Source: Bacteroidota bacterium
GTDB lineage: Bacteria; Bacteroidota; Ignavibacteria; Kryptoniales; JAKASW01
DNA length: 37,751 bases
Direction of reading: 5' to 3'
NCBI GenBank assembly: GCA_021845665.1
Contig: JAJZVO010000041.1
Location: 1 to 37,751 of the forward strand
Of the stretch, positions 8,769-17,688 are shown piece after piece (within the stretch, counting starts at the first letter, position 1; the number at the start of each line of letters is the position of its first letter). The position numbers and the translations under genes are program-made. The notes below the pieces were generated by a model that made no database searches, was not told the DNA's origin, and worked only from the letters and a program-made list of their open reading frames with translations.

Positions 8769-9614
8769 TTGGATAAGTTCAAGCTGACGCTCGCTCAGAT
8801 GAGACCGCGTCTTGGGGATATTAAATGGAATCTCGATCGTCATATCGAGATCGCCGAGCAATCTCAAAAAATCGGCTCAGACATCATAGTGTTCCCGGAA
8901 TTGAGCCTCACCGGTTACTCAGTACGTGATTTGAATGCGGAGCTTGTCCTCAACGCAGAAGACAAATTCTTCGATCCGCTCAGGTCTTTGAGCAGGAATA
9001 TCTCAATCGCCGCAGGCACGATCATTCGTGACGCCGCTGGCGGGATAAGAAACGCTCTATTGTATTTTGAGAATGGGGAGATCAGGCACGTCCATTACAA
9101 AGTATATCTCCCGACATACGGGCTGTTTGAGGAACAGCGTTATTTTCTTCCCGGGAACAGAGTCGAGTCGTTCGACACAAAATTTGGTCGGATAGGTCTT
9201 CTGATATGCGAGGACCTATGGCACATTTCGCTGCCATACTTGCTGGCTGAGCAGGGCGCTAAACTTATTATCGGTGCCGCTGCAAGTCCAACGAGGCTTT
9301 CCGGCGAGGCTGAGACTCATTCCGGTCAAATCGTAAACAGTGAGCAGCATCGGAGCTTCGCCAGGCTCCTGAGCGTCTACCTTGCTTTCGTGAACAGGGT
9401 CGGATTCGAAGACGGAGTGAATTTTTGGGGAGGATCAGAAGTCATTTCCCCACACGGAGACAACATAGCAACGGGTAAACTCTTCGATGAGGATTTGGTC
9501 ACGTCAGAGATAACGCCCGCCGAGGTGGAAAGGGCGCGACTTTTTGCCAGGCATTTTCTTGACGAGAACCCCGCCTTGGTCGTGTCCCATTTGAAAGAAC
9601 TCGGATACAGGTAG
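8769..9614 (+). CDS. carbon-nitrogen hydrolase resembling the NAD synthetase glutaminase domain
   Basis: Nitrilase-superfamily amidohydrolase of 281 aa. The catalytic triad is visible: E44 (FPELSLTGY), K111 (KVYLPTYGLFEEQRYF) and C147 (LLICEDLWH). These motifs are closest to the N-terminal glutaminase domain of glutamine-dependent NAD+ synthetases, but there is no C-terminal synthetase domain. The TTG start at 8769 is supported by GAGG at about 8756 and by the first beta strand (FKLTLAQMRP), which the next Met would remove. It may supply ammonia to a separate NadE or hydrolyse another amide; the substrate is not deducible. It follows the TPM gene by 4 nt. Confidence 0.88.
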   Translation: MDKFKLTLAQMRPRLGDIKWNLDRHIEIAEQSQKIGSDIIVFPELSLTGYSVRDLNAELVLNAEDKFFDPLRSLSRNISIAAGTIIRDAAGGIRNALLYFENGEIRHVHYKVYLPTYGLFEEQRYFLPGNRVESFDTKFGRIGLLICEDLWHISLPYLLAEQGAKLIIGAAASPTRLSGEAETHSGQIVNSEQHRSFARLLSVYLAFVNRVGFEDGVNFWGGSEVISPHGDNIATGKLFDEDLVTSEITPAEVERARLFARHFLDENPALVVSHLKELGYR

Positions 9615-9621
9615 TTGAGCG

Positions 9622-9643
9622 GCAGGGTTTAACTGAATCCTGC
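9622..9643. terminator. hairpin after the nitrilase gene
   Basis: An 8-bp stem with one G-U pair (9622-9629 with 9636-9643) and a 6-nt loop begins 8 nt after the nitrilase stop codon. No U-tract follows, so termination here is tentative. It marks the end of the lemA gene group and lies upstream of the htpX promoter candidate. Confidence 0.35.
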
Positions 9644-9683
9644 AATTATCCAGTATATCGCCGCTTAGGGAGCTACCACTGCC

Positions 9684-9712
9684 TTGCAAGTCCTCAAGTG
9701 CCATAATAAATT
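9684..9712 (+). promoter_or_regulatory. candidate promoter for htpX-gdhA
   Basis: TTGCAA at 9684-9689, a 17-nt spacer and TAAATT at 9707-9712. The predicted start lies shortly before the strong AAAGGAGGA ribosome-binding site at 9721-9729. It shares its -10 sequence and spacing with the lemA promoter candidate. Confidence 0.45.
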
Positions 9713-9739
9713 GTTCCGTTAAAGGAGGATTTGAACGAT

Positions 9740-10603
9740 ATGAAGAATACTATGAAAACGGTGTTCCTCATGACTTTGATGATGGTGTTGTTCCTTTTTA
9801 TAGGGGAAATGATAGGTGGTAAGACCGGACTCACGTACGCACTACTGTTCAGCGTAGTCATGAATTTCTTTGCTTATTGGTTTTCCGACAAGATGGTTTT
9901 GGCCAGCTATCACGCCAAGCCCGTGACAGAGGCTGAAGCACCGCAGCTTTATGCTATGGTCCATCGCCTCGCGACCCGAGCGAATATCCCAATGCCGAAA
10001 CTTTATATAATCCCGACAGAAACACCGAACGCTTTTGCCACGGGCCGCAATCCGCAACATGCTGCCGTGGCCGTCACTCAAGGAATTATGAAGATTGTAA
10101 ACGAAGATGAACTTGAAGCTGTTATCGGTCATGAGTTGTCCCATGTTATTCATCGTGACATACTCACATCGACGATAGTAGCGACTTTCGCAGGTGCGAT
10201 CGCATACCTTGCCCAGATGTTGAGCTGGTCTCTGTTTTTCTTCGGAGGAGGAGGGAGAGGCAGAGACGAGGACTCTTCTCTCTTCGGAGAACTCTTCGTA
10301 ATAATTGTGGCCCCGTTGGCTGCTATGCTGATACAGATGGCCGTATCGCGATCGCGTGAATACAAGGCCGACGAAGGGGGCGCCAAGCTTTCGACGAAGC
10401 CCCTTTCACTTGCCAGTGCCTTGAGAAAACTCGAGAACGGCGCGCAGCAAATCCCGATGCGAGCCCAGACATCGACAGCGCATCTATTTATAGTGAACCC
10501 GCTTACAGCGCAGAGGTTTGCTAAATTGTTCAGCACGCATCCTCCAACAGAGGAGCGTATCGCCAGGCTGGAAGCTCTGGCAAAAGGAAAAAATCTCTAC
10601 TAA
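9740..10603 (+). CDS. htpX: M48 family membrane metalloprotease HtpX
   Basis: Membrane-bound zinc protease of 287 aa that degrades misfolded membrane proteins. Two N-terminal membrane segments (residues ~7-24 and 30-48) precede the catalytic domain. The zinc site HELSH is at 131-135 and the third-ligand region is [12 protein letters not shown]. The C-terminal [14 protein letters not shown] motif is typical. The strong ribosome-binding site at 9721-9729 is correctly spaced for the ATG at 9740. An in-frame TTG at 9731 is only one base from it and is rejected as a start. Two further hydrophobic segments flank a Gly/Arg-rich loop. The gdhA gene starts 14 nt downstream. LemA and HtpX genes are often neighbours. 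Confidence 0.95.
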   Translation: MKNTMKTVFLMTLMMVLFLFIGEMIGGKTGLTYALLFSVVMNFFAYWFSDKMVLASYHAKPVTEAEAPQLYAMVHRLATRANIPMPKLYIIPTETPNAFATGRNPQHAAVAVTQGIMKIVNEDELEAVIGHELSHVIHRDILTSTIVATFAGAIAYLAQMLSWSLFFFGGGGRGRDEDSSLFGELFVIIVAPLAAMLIQMAVSRSREYKADEGGAKLSTKPLSLASALRKLENGAQQIPMRAQTSTAHLFIVNPLTAQRFAKLFSTHPPTEERIARLEALAKGKNLY

Positions 10604-10617
10604 AACATAGGAGAATT

Positions 10618-11901
10618 ATGGACGCGGTCACCTACAAAGAACCAGCCCCGATTCTTGATAAGGAAAATCCCTTTGAATCGATGATGGAACGGTTCGATGT
10701 CGCAGCAGAACTGCTTGAACTGGAGAGAGGCGTTTATGAATATCTTAAAACTCCCGTTAAACAAGTTACGGTTTCCATCCCGATCCAGATGGACAACGGG
10801 GAGATCGAGGTATTCGAGGGATACCGGATAATTCACAACGATGCTCTAGGACCATCAAAGGGCGGCATACGGTATGCCCCGGACCTAACGGTCGACGAAA
10901 TAAAAGCCCTTGCTGCATGGATGACCTGGAAGTGCGCTATCGCAAACATCCCTTTCGGCGGTGCAAAAGGTGGAGTGAAATGCGATCCGACGCGGCTTAC
11001 TCCGGTGGAACTTGAAAAAATCACGCGGAGATTTACTGCGAACATGCTCGATGTGTTCGGACCTGATAAGGATATACCGGCTCCCGACATGAACACCAAT
11101 GAGCAAATCATGGCGTGGATAATGGACACATACAGCATGCACGTTCGCAGGACTGAGAATGCTGTCGTGACGGGCAAGCCGTTGATCATAGGCGGTTCTC
11201 TCGGCAGACGTGAAGCCACCGGCCGAGGTGTAATGGTCGCCACTCTCGCGGCGATGGCCAGGAAAGGAATTTCCCCAAAACAATCCAAGTGTGCTGTCCA
11301 GGGCTTCGGCAATGTCGGTTCGGTCTCTGCCAAACTGCTTAGCGACCAGGGAATCAGAGTGATCGCGGTCAGTGACGTCAGCGGCGGCTATTACAACAAA
11401 GACGGAATTGATCTCGCGAAGGCAATGGATTGGGGCCAGAAGCACAGAACACTCGAAGGGAGTGGAATCGGTGATTCGATAACCAATGAGGATGTTCTCG
11501 AACTGGAGGTCGATGTGCTTGTACCAGCCGCGAAGGAAGACCAGATAACTGCGAAGAACGCTGGAAAGATAAAAGCAAAGATCATCGTCGAGGGAGCTAA
11601 CGGTCCTACGACGGCTAAGGCAGACCCGATTCTCGATGCTAACGGCGTGCTCGTTGTCCCGGACATACTCGCGAACTCCGGGGGTGTTACCGTGAGCTAC
11701 TTCGAATGGGTACAGGACCGTCAGGGATATTTCTGGACGCTCGATAGAGTCAACAGGCGGTTGGAACGCATGATGCACGATGCTTTCAATAACGTGTTCC
11801 ACACCGCGGAAAAATACAACGTATCGATGCGTCTCGGAGCATATGTCCTCGCGATCGATAAGGTCGCTAAGACGCTAAAAGTACGCGGAATTTATGCCTG
11901 A
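10618..11901 (+). CDS. gdhA: glutamate dehydrogenase (Glu/Leu/Phe/Val family)
   Basis: A 427-aa cytoplasmic dehydrogenase interconverting glutamate with 2-oxoglutarate and ammonia. GPSKGGIRY (78-86) and the catalytic-lysine motif PFGGAKGGVKCDP (K117) are intact. The nucleotide-binding GFGNVGS loop and the EGANGP motif (substrate/cofactor domain) follow. The length fits the hexameric small GDH class. AGGAG lies 6 nt before the ATG. Cofactor preference cannot be decided by eye. Its stop overlaps the next start by one base (TGATG), which implies translational coupling to an unrelated envelope protein. Confidence 0.95.
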   Translation: MDAVTYKEPAPILDKENPFESMMERFDVAAELLELERGVYEYLKTPVKQVTVSIPIQMDNGEIEVFEGYRIIHNDALGPSKGGIRYAPDLTVDEIKALAAWMTWKCAIANIPFGGAKGGVKCDPTRLTPVELEKITRRFTANMLDVFGPDKDIPAPDMNTNEQIMAWIMDTYSMHVRRTENAVVTGKPLIIGGSLGRREATGRGVMVATLAAMARKGISPKQSKCAVQGFGNVGSVSAKLLSDQGIRVIAVSDVSGGYYNKDGIDLAKAMDWGQKHRTLEGSGIGDSITNEDVLELEVDVLVPAAKEDQITAKNAGKIKAKIIVEGANGPTTAKADPILDANGVLVVPDILANSGGVTVSYFEWVQDRQGYFWTLDRVNRRLERMMHDAFNNVFHTAEKYNVSMRLGAYVLAIDKVAKTLKVRGIYA

Positions 11902-12512
11902 TGAAATCTCAGCCCCTGCTTGGTACAATGGTATTAATCTTGGCCCTTGCATCGGGCAATGTCTCTGCCGCAGGGAGACCGACAAACCTCGACATTTTCG
12001 AGCGGCAGTTAGACACGTTGTCGGCTAAAGTCGCGTCGGTGCTCAGGAATGACAATGTCACGTCACTGATGCTCGAAAGCGGTTCGAGGAGCGCCGATAT
12101 GTTCGTGAGGCAGAATCTCCTCGAGCACCTCCTGAATGACAAGTTCACTGTCCTCAATGATTCAGCCACAGCGTCGGTAGTAAGAGTGGGCGTTCCGCTG
12201 ATGGAGGTCAGTTACTCGGCCCCGGTGAAGTCGCACATCTTCGGAGCTTCCGACGTTCTCCGCTCCATGCGGTCGGAGTATGACGTCGAGATTTCCGATA
12301 GCGGTAGAGTTGCATTCGCGAAATCATTCGCAATGTCTTTTCAGGACACAGTATCGGAAAGCGAGATTCCGGAACTTGAAGTCGGCTCGTACGGCTTCCT
12401 TCACGGGCGGATTGAATCGACAGCTTTTCTGGACACAGTATTCCAGCCGGTATTATTCGTGGCGTCGGCTGCCGTGATTGTCTACCTTTTTTTCACATTG
12501 AGAGGAACTTGA
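11901..12512 (+). CDS. hypothetical exported protein with C-terminal membrane anchor
   Basis: A 203-aa protein of unrecognised family. The N-terminus is a signal peptide (residues 1-24, ending VSAAG). A mixed alpha/beta domain of about 150 residues follows. A single hydrophobic segment lies near the C-terminus (~182-199, PVLFVASAAVIVYLFFTL) with only three residues after it. The protein should therefore be held in the inner membrane with its domain in the periplasm. It overlaps gdhA by one base and is directly abutted by the BamD-like gene, so it may belong with envelope assembly functions. No catalytic motif is visible. Confidence 0.75.
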   Translation: MKSQPLLGTMVLILALASGNVSAAGRPTNLDIFERQLDTLSAKVASVLRNDNVTSLMLESGSRSADMFVRQNLLEHLLNDKFTVLNDSATASVVRVGVPLMEVSYSAPVKSHIFGASDVLRSMRSEYDVEISDSGRVAFAKSFAMSFQDTVSESEIPELEVGSYGFLHGRIESTAFLDTVFQPVLFVASAAVIVYLFFTLRGT

Positions 12513-13295
12513 ATGAAATTTAGATGGCTTGTGGCCGCACTAGGAGTTTGGACGATGGCTCTTATTCTGGCGTCTTGCACTTCGACACAGCAAGTGATTG
12601 TTCAGGGCGCAGGTGCCACCTTCTACGAAGGACTCGACCTTCTAAGCAGCAAGAAATACGAGAAGGCCAGGGAGGAATTTAATATTGTCGTCAAACAATA
12701 TCCGGCAAGTGCTTTTGCGGATAGCGCCCAGTTCTATCTCGCCGAAACGTATTACAAGACCAGCGAGTATTTGACTGCCGCTTTCGAATTCAGCAATGTC
12801 ACACACAATTATCCATCCTCCAAGCTTGTCCCTGAAGCGCGTTTTCGAATCGCCGACTGTTACAAGGAACTTTCGCCACGTGTGCAACTTGACCAGGCCA
12901 ATACAAAGAAGGCTATCCAAGCCTTTCAGAGTTTCATCGATTATTATCCTGACAGCCCGCTCGTTCCTAAAGCTGAACACGAAATAACCCTACTAAGGAA
13001 CAAACTGGCTTTGAAAAACCTGGAGATCGCGAAACTCTATATGATTCTCGGCTATTATCGTGCCGCTGTGGTATACTACGATGTAATTCTAGAGAGATAC
13101 CACGACTCCGATATTGCGGATAAGGCAGCGATAGGGAAGGTGAAAGCCCTGATTAAGCGCCACCGGGACGGCGAAGCGAGCATTGCTTTGCGGCACTTCT
13201 ACGACTCTTTCCCGCATTCATCTTTAGTCGCTGAGGCGAACGACCTTGCGCGCAAATTGCGAGTCAATTCGGATAAAGCGGACAGCTTGAATTGA
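12513..13295 (+). CDS. bamD: BamD-like outer-membrane assembly lipoprotein
   Basis: A 260-aa lipoprotein with lipobox L-A-S-C22 after an N-terminal hydrophobic segment, followed by TPR-type repeats in the pattern of BamD/YfiO: EEFNIVVKQYPASAFADSAQFYLAETYYK, then FEFSNVTHNYPSSKLVPEARFRIADCY, then FQSFIDYYPDSPL. BamD is the essential lipoprotein of the beta-barrel assembly complex and contacts BamA. Repeat spacing and length fit. The start abuts the previous stop. The bamA gene is not in the window. A related YbgF/CpoB-type protein is possible, but the repeats favour BamD. Confidence 0.88.
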   Translation: MKFRWLVAALGVWTMALILASCTSTQQVIVQGAGATFYEGLDLLSSKKYEKAREEFNIVVKQYPASAFADSAQFYLAETYYKTSEYLTAAFEFSNVTHNYPSSKLVPEARFRIADCYKELSPRVQLDQANTKKAIQAFQSFIDYYPDSPLVPKAEHEITLLRNKLALKNLEIAKLYMILGYYRAAVVYYDVILERYHDSDIADKAAIGKVKALIKRHRDGEASIALRHFYDSFPHSSLVAEANDLARKLRVNSDKADSLN

Positions 13296-13338
13296 TCCTG
13301 AATACGATTGCTAGAAGCGGAAAACACGAGGTGCATGT

Positions 13339-13869
13339 TTGAGGCCTGCCGATGATGCCTCCGTACCGAAACCCGTGAAAGCCTCACATGTGGAGATGAT
13401 CGAACTTGTCCTCCCCAACGACACGAACCAATTAGGAAACCTCCTTGGCGGCAGGCTCATGCACTGGATCGACATTGCCGCGGCGATGTGTGCAACAAGG
13501 CATTCAAACCATGTTTGTGTTACTGCGGCGGTAGATGAAATAAGTTTCCTTCAACCGATCAGGCTTGGTGAGCTTGTTACGCTGAAGGCTAGCGTAAACA
13601 GGGTATTCAATACTTCTATGGAGGTCGGTGTGAAAGTCTTCTCTGAAAATTCGCTCACCGGTGAGCATCGCCACTCCAATTCTGCTTTCCTAACGTTCGT
13701 CAGCATCGACAGCGACCGGAAGCCCGTGAAGTCCGTACAGGTTATGCCTGAGACAGCGGATGAAGTGCGACGGTATGAGCAGGCACTTTTCAGAAGAGAG
13801 CAGCGTCTCAAGCATAGAGAAGAAACAAAAAGACTATGGTCGGAAAAAGGGGCCAACAAGGAGGGGTGA
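13339..13869 (+). CDS. acyl-CoA thioesterase, hotdog fold (BACH/YciA-like)
   Basis: Hotdog-fold acyl-CoA thioesterase of 176 aa. The conserved block VLPNDTNQLGNLLGGRLMHWIDIAAAM contains the family's GG-x-x-M-x-W-x-D active-site segment. The following VDEISFLQPIRLGELVTL strand-helix is typical of the BACH/YciA group. A TTG start at 13339 is supported by GAGG ending about 6 nt upstream; ATG and GTG codons just upstream are out of frame. The C-terminus is Arg/Glu/Lys-rich and helical. Substrate chain length cannot be read from sequence. A ribosome-binding site for the next gene is embedded in its last codons. Confidence 0.9.
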   Translation: MRPADDASVPKPVKASHVEMIELVLPNDTNQLGNLLGGRLMHWIDIAAAMCATRHSNHVCVTAAVDEISFLQPIRLGELVTLKASVNRVFNTSMEVGVKVFSENSLTGEHRHSNSAFLTFVSIDSDRKPVKSVQVMPETADEVRRYEQALFRREQRLKHREETKRLWSEKGANKEG

Positions 13870-13880
13870 CCCTTAAAGCA

Positions 13881-16037
13881 ATGAATTGCATTGCCGGTAT
13901 CAACGAAACTAACTTTGTCAAGAAACTGCTTGTCGCGCTCCTCGTCGTAGCGGCCTTCACAGAGTCGAGCCGGGAACAGGTTTACGCCCCTGTTTTCAAA
14001 TCGGTGGAGATCCAACCCACGATCGCTCCGCTCGGCGAGATGGTCGAGGGTGATTTCTTCGGCCCGAAATGCATTGCGGCACTATCCAAACCAGAGAAGG
14101 CTATTTACTTTTTTGTGCCTGACTCGCTTGAGAACCTGGTCCTCAAGAATATAGTGATTCTGCCGGATACGCCGATCGCGATCTCAAAAGGTAGAGTGGT
14201 TGTCGTGGACAGCAATGGCCATAAGGAAGGCTTCGCCGAGCTTGCTGTATTGATGAAACCAAATTATGTCGTGTTGGTTTCGTTCGATAGTGCCGGCCAG
14301 CCGGAAATCTCGGCAAAGGCTACCGTAGACCCGTACTGTACGAACGTGCGTGCATCGGACATGGAAACGTCCGGAAAACTCGATCTCGTCGGTTTCGGGA
14401 AATTTTCACTTGGCGTGTCGATAGAAAAAAATCTCGGTAACGGAAATTTTAAATCCGTGCAACCGATGCCCGGTGCGCTTGGTAACGTTCCGTTCAGCGA
14501 TATTGCATTTACAGACTTCAACGGCGATCTGGTTCCGGATATGGCTGCTTTGGATTGGGTAAACCGGAAACTCCTTATTTTCTATGGCCGTGGAGACGGG
14601 ACTTTCACTCAGCCTGTTTCGTTTCAGCTCAAAGCCGAACCGTCAGCACTCTCAGTTGCAGATTTGAACGGCAACGGTTATCCCGATATTGTCGTCGGAT
14701 ATTCGCGCCTTCCACAGATCGATATTTTTGAAGGAGACGGATTCGGCCGGTTTTTTCTCCGGCAGTCAATAAAGACACCTGCGCCTGTATCCAAATTTGC
14801 GATTGCCGATTTCACCGGCGACGGCACCATGGATATCGCAGCTCTCAGCCGATCTACCGGCGAGATTATGCTCTATACGTATGACCCCATCTCCCGGCGT
14901 TTCAAATACTCAGGTGTGATTGGCGCGGGGATATCGTACGACAACATTTTGCCATTCTACTTTCGAAACAGGATTAGAGCTGACCTTGTCGCATCGAGTG
15001 CCGCGCAAGAGTCTATCAAAGTCTTCAAGAGTGCTTTGCCTTTCGAGAATTACAAAGGTAAGCTGACACCTGTTGGAGCTAATGCAAACTTTGTGGCTGT
15101 TTTCGGGAAAGACAGCTCGAACTACCTGATCACCGCGACGAGCTCAGGCAGAATGTCGGCAAAATACTCAACTGGACTCTATCCGTTCGATGCTCTATCG
15201 TCGGTCGACTGGGAATCCGGGGGAACGCCTAGGAGGGTGATGGTACTTTCAGACAGCCTTCCATACATCCTGACATCATATACCGACGCGGACATGCTCA
15301 GCCTTTACGAGGTCGGTCGAAAGGGAGAAAGTGTTGCGGAGATGAGGGTTGAGACTGCGTTCCCTCCATTTGCGATGGCAGGCGAAGCGGAAGCGGACTC
15401 GGCATCGATTGCTGCAGCATACCGTTTCACGCCGGACGGGTCAGTTGCAATTTCGTATTTCACGGCGATAAAAGGAAAGGACGAATTTCTCGAGCATGAT
15501 TACTCGATAAACGATACGGGCCGTTATCTGGCGTCAGCGTTGACAGTCACTCCGGCACTCTCTTTCCTTCGTATCTGGAAGTTGTCTGCCGACACGATAC
15601 GACTTGCATTCACATCGCTGAAATCAAACGAGACATCTATTGTGAATCTTCCAGCCCAGGGGGCAAGGCTTCTGGAGAAGGCCGGAAAAGGGTTCCCGTT
15701 GCTTGCCGTCCAGGGAAGCGATACATTGAGTCTCTATTCTCTGGTTTCGGGATCCGTTAGCGGATTCTCGATAACCAAACTGGCTTCTACTCCTTTTGAT
15801 TCGACGGATTTTTCGAGCTTGGAGTTGACTCCCCGAAGTGATTCCACATATTACCTGACGTTTGTGAATCGCACGAGCAAAGCCGTATTTCTCTATCTTG
15901 TGGCAAACGGTCGAATGCAATTCACAAAAGCGTGGCGGGTGAACGAAGATCCCGCCGGGGTAGCCATATCCCCGGATATGAAAACCATATATTTCCTTAA
16001 CCGCGCCCAGGCGTATGTCTCGGTCCATTCTTTTTAG
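13881..16037 (+). CDS. secreted FG-GAP/VCBS beta-propeller protein
   Basis: Large exported protein of about 718 aa with at least three FG-GAP/VCBS calcium-binding repeats: DFNGDLVPDMAAL (~212), DLNGNGYPDIVVG (~261) and DFTGDGTMDIAAL (~310), about 49 residues apart. These form beta-propeller blades on secreted proteins. The ATG at 13881 gives a signal peptide (KKLLVALLVVAAF core). AAGGAGG lies 15-20 nt upstream, which is long, so the GTG at 13866 is an alternative start. The C-terminal half also looks propeller-like but is degenerate. Its last 23 nt overlap the start of the secreted metalloprotease gene, so the two are probably made together. The role may be surface recognition. Confidence 0.82.
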   Translation: MNCIAGINETNFVKKLLVALLVVAAFTESSREQVYAPVFKSVEIQPTIAPLGEMVEGDFFGPKCIAALSKPEKAIYFFVPDSLENLVLKNIVILPDTPIAISKGRVVVVDSNGHKEGFAELAVLMKPNYVVLVSFDSAGQPEISAKATVDPYCTNVRASDMETSGKLDLVGFGKFSLGVSIEKNLGNGNFKSVQPMPGALGNVPFSDIAFTDFNGDLVPDMAALDWVNRKLLIFYGRGDGTFTQPVSFQLKAEPSALSVADLNGNGYPDIVVGYSRLPQIDIFEGDGFGRFFLRQSIKTPAPVSKFAIADFTGDGTMDIAALSRSTGEIMLYTYDPISRRFKYSGVIGAGISYDNILPFYFRNRIRADLVASSAAQESIKVFKSALPFENYKGKLTPVGANANFVAVFGKDSSNYLITATSSGRMSAKYSTGLYPFDALSSVDWESGGTPRRVMVLSDSLPYILTSYTDADMLSLYEVGRKGESVAEMRVETAFPPFAMAGEAEADSASIAAAYRFTPDGSVAISYFTAIKGKDEFLEHDYSINDTGRYLASALTVTPALSFLRIWKLSADTIRLAFTSLKSNETSIVNLPAQGARLLEKAGKGFPLLAVQGSDTLSLYSLVSGSVSGFSITKLASTPFDSTDFSSLELTPRSDSTYYLTFVNRTSKAVFLYLVANGRMQFTKAWRVNEDPAGVAISPDMKTIYFLNRAQAYVSVHSF

Positions 16038-17688
16038 GATTGCTGTCCTGATCCTTATCATCGTACCTGGCTCTGCTGTCAAAGGGATGTCGAATCGTGC
16101 TGCTGAAATGAACCGGGTATTTGAAGCTTATAATAAGAGCCAATACAACATGTGCGGCTTCCACATTATTGGCCACTACCTAAGCCTGCCTGGAGCGGAT
16201 CCGTCAATTAGATCCATTATGCAGACAAGGCCGAGTGATGACACCAGTATCGTGAGTCCTTCGGGGAAATTCAGGATACACTTTGATACCTCGGGGGTCA
16301 ATGAACCCGTGTTATATAATTCGAATGGGCAAGCTGAACCGGGGAGCGCATTTGCCTTCGCAGATAGCGTAGCAAAGATATGTGACTACGTCTACGACGT
16401 CGAAGTAGATTCAGTCGGCTTTCCGCCTCCGCCTTCGGATAGCGGTGCAGGCGGAGGAAACGAGTACGACATCTATATCGAAGGCCTCCCTCTCGGTGAG
16501 TACGGCTATACTGATTGGAACTCTGCGCGTCCGATCATCCAGCGTGCGAACCCCACTTATGCTACCTGGACTGTGATTAGGAACGAATTCGAGTCGACTT
16601 ATACTCAAGGGATCCCGGCGATTGAGGTGACCATCGCACATGAGTTCAACCATGCGATTCAGGTGGGTGATTACGGCGTGTGGCTGAATGACCTCTGGTT
16701 CTATGAACTTACCTCGACATGGATGGAGCAGGTGGTTTACCCGAACGTTAAGGATTACTATCAATACTTGCCGAACTTTTTCGATAATGTAAGCTCCAAG
16801 CCTTTCAATTCGTACAATCCTATTGATTATGCCGGATACGAAAGATGTGTCTTCGGAATATTCGTGCAGCATGCATATGGCGTGAAGCTGATGAAGTCCA
16901 TCTGGCAGAACTTGGCCCATGAAGAAGTCATGCCGGCCATAGAGGATGCCTTCAAATCGGATGGTGTTTCCCCCGCTGCGGCCTTTCAACTTTTCTCGGA
17001 ATGGAACTACTTTACCGGCTACCGGGCACGGCTTGCCAAAGACTTTGATGTAGCTTCATACCCCTCGGCATCTTCGTACCCGATGGCCGGGATCGAAGGA
17101 GCGGGAGGCCTGTCAACCAGCGGAGTTACCTTTTCAGGTTTAGCCCTCTCTCTGACCGAGCATTTTTTTCAGGTTAACGACGGTCCCGATACGGTTGGGT
17201 TGGCTGTTTCAAACGTCAACTTCGCTGCTGCCGTGAGTGCCGATACCACTGAATTCCCATTCTCAGTTGGGATATCTAAAGGTGGCAGCAATTGCGTGCG
17301 GCAACTCTCCGCAGGATATTGCCTCTTTTTCGATGTTCCAAATTTTACGAATTGGTCGTTGGTCCCATTTGTTTCAGGTCAAGCCCTCGTCGCCGCGCAA
17401 GATCTGGTTTTCCCTCAGCCATTTAACCCCGTCTTGGAGGAGCTTAAGATACCATATCCTTTTGCTGCGACCAATAGCGCAAGTCTTTGGATTTACGATA
17501 TTTCGGGCGATTTGATTGATAGAATTGCGGGTGATGTCCGTCTGGTCCACTATCTGAGGGGGAGCTATTTCGTCTGGGATGGTGAGACTGCAGAGGGGAA
17601 AAAAGTGGGCAGCGGTATTTATATTTATGTAGTCAGCGATGGCTCTAAAAGTGTAACAGGAAAAATAGCGGTTGTGAGGAGTCGATGA
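16015..17688 (+). CDS. secreted zinc metalloprotease (MXAN_6640-like) with C-terminal sorting domain
   Basis: Exported protein of 557 aa: a signal peptide (residues 1-~23), then a catalytic domain with zinc motif HEFNH at 209-213 and, about 15-25 residues on, a WFYELTSTWMEQ segment that probably gives the third ligand. The region EYDIYIEGLPLGEYGYT is typical of MXAN_6640-type putative metalloproteases. From about residue 464 a PQPFNP motif opens a FlgD/Por-type Ig-like domain that ends GSGIYIYVVSDG...GKIAVVRSR. This resembles type IX or FCB-type C-terminal sorting domains. It overlaps the FG-GAP gene by 23 nt and the CcmA-like gene by 4 nt. Proteolytic activity is inferred, not shown. Confidence 0.85.
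   Translation: MSRSILFRIAVLILIIVPGSAVKGMSNRAAEMNRVFEAYNKSQYNMCGFHIIGHYLSLPGADPSIRSIMQTRPSDDTSIVSPSGKFRIHFDTSGVNEPVLYNSNGQAEPGSAFAFADSVAKICDYVYDVEVDSVGFPPPPSDSGAGGGNEYDIYIEGLPLGEYGYTDWNSARPIIQRANPTYATWTVIRNEFESTYTQGIPAIEVTIAHEFNHAIQVGDYGVWLNDLWFYELTSTWMEQVVYPNVKDYYQYLPNFFDNVSSKPFNSYNPIDYAGYERCVFGIFVQHAYGVKLMKSIWQNLAHEEVMPAIEDAFKSDGVSPAAAFQLFSEWNYFTGYRARLAKDFDVASYPSASSYPMAGIEGAGGLSTSGVTFSGLALSLTEHFFQVNDGPDTVGLAVSNVNFAAAVSADTTEFPFSVGISKGGSNCVRQLSAGYCLFFDVPNFTNWSLVPFVSGQALVAAQDLVFPQPFNPVLEELKIPYPFAATNSASLWIYDISGDLIDRIAGDVRLVHYLRGSYFVWDGETAEGKKVGSGIYIYVVSDGSKSVTGKIAVVRSR

Noticed and set aside
10885-11802. Long 305-codon minus-strand frame opposite gdhA
   Set aside because: Antisense shadow of a highly conserved enzyme; no domain visible.
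16015-17688. Full type IX secretion assignment for the metalloprotease
   Set aside because: The C-terminal domain fits FCB sorting domains, but no por/gld secretion genes are in the window, so only the domain is reported.
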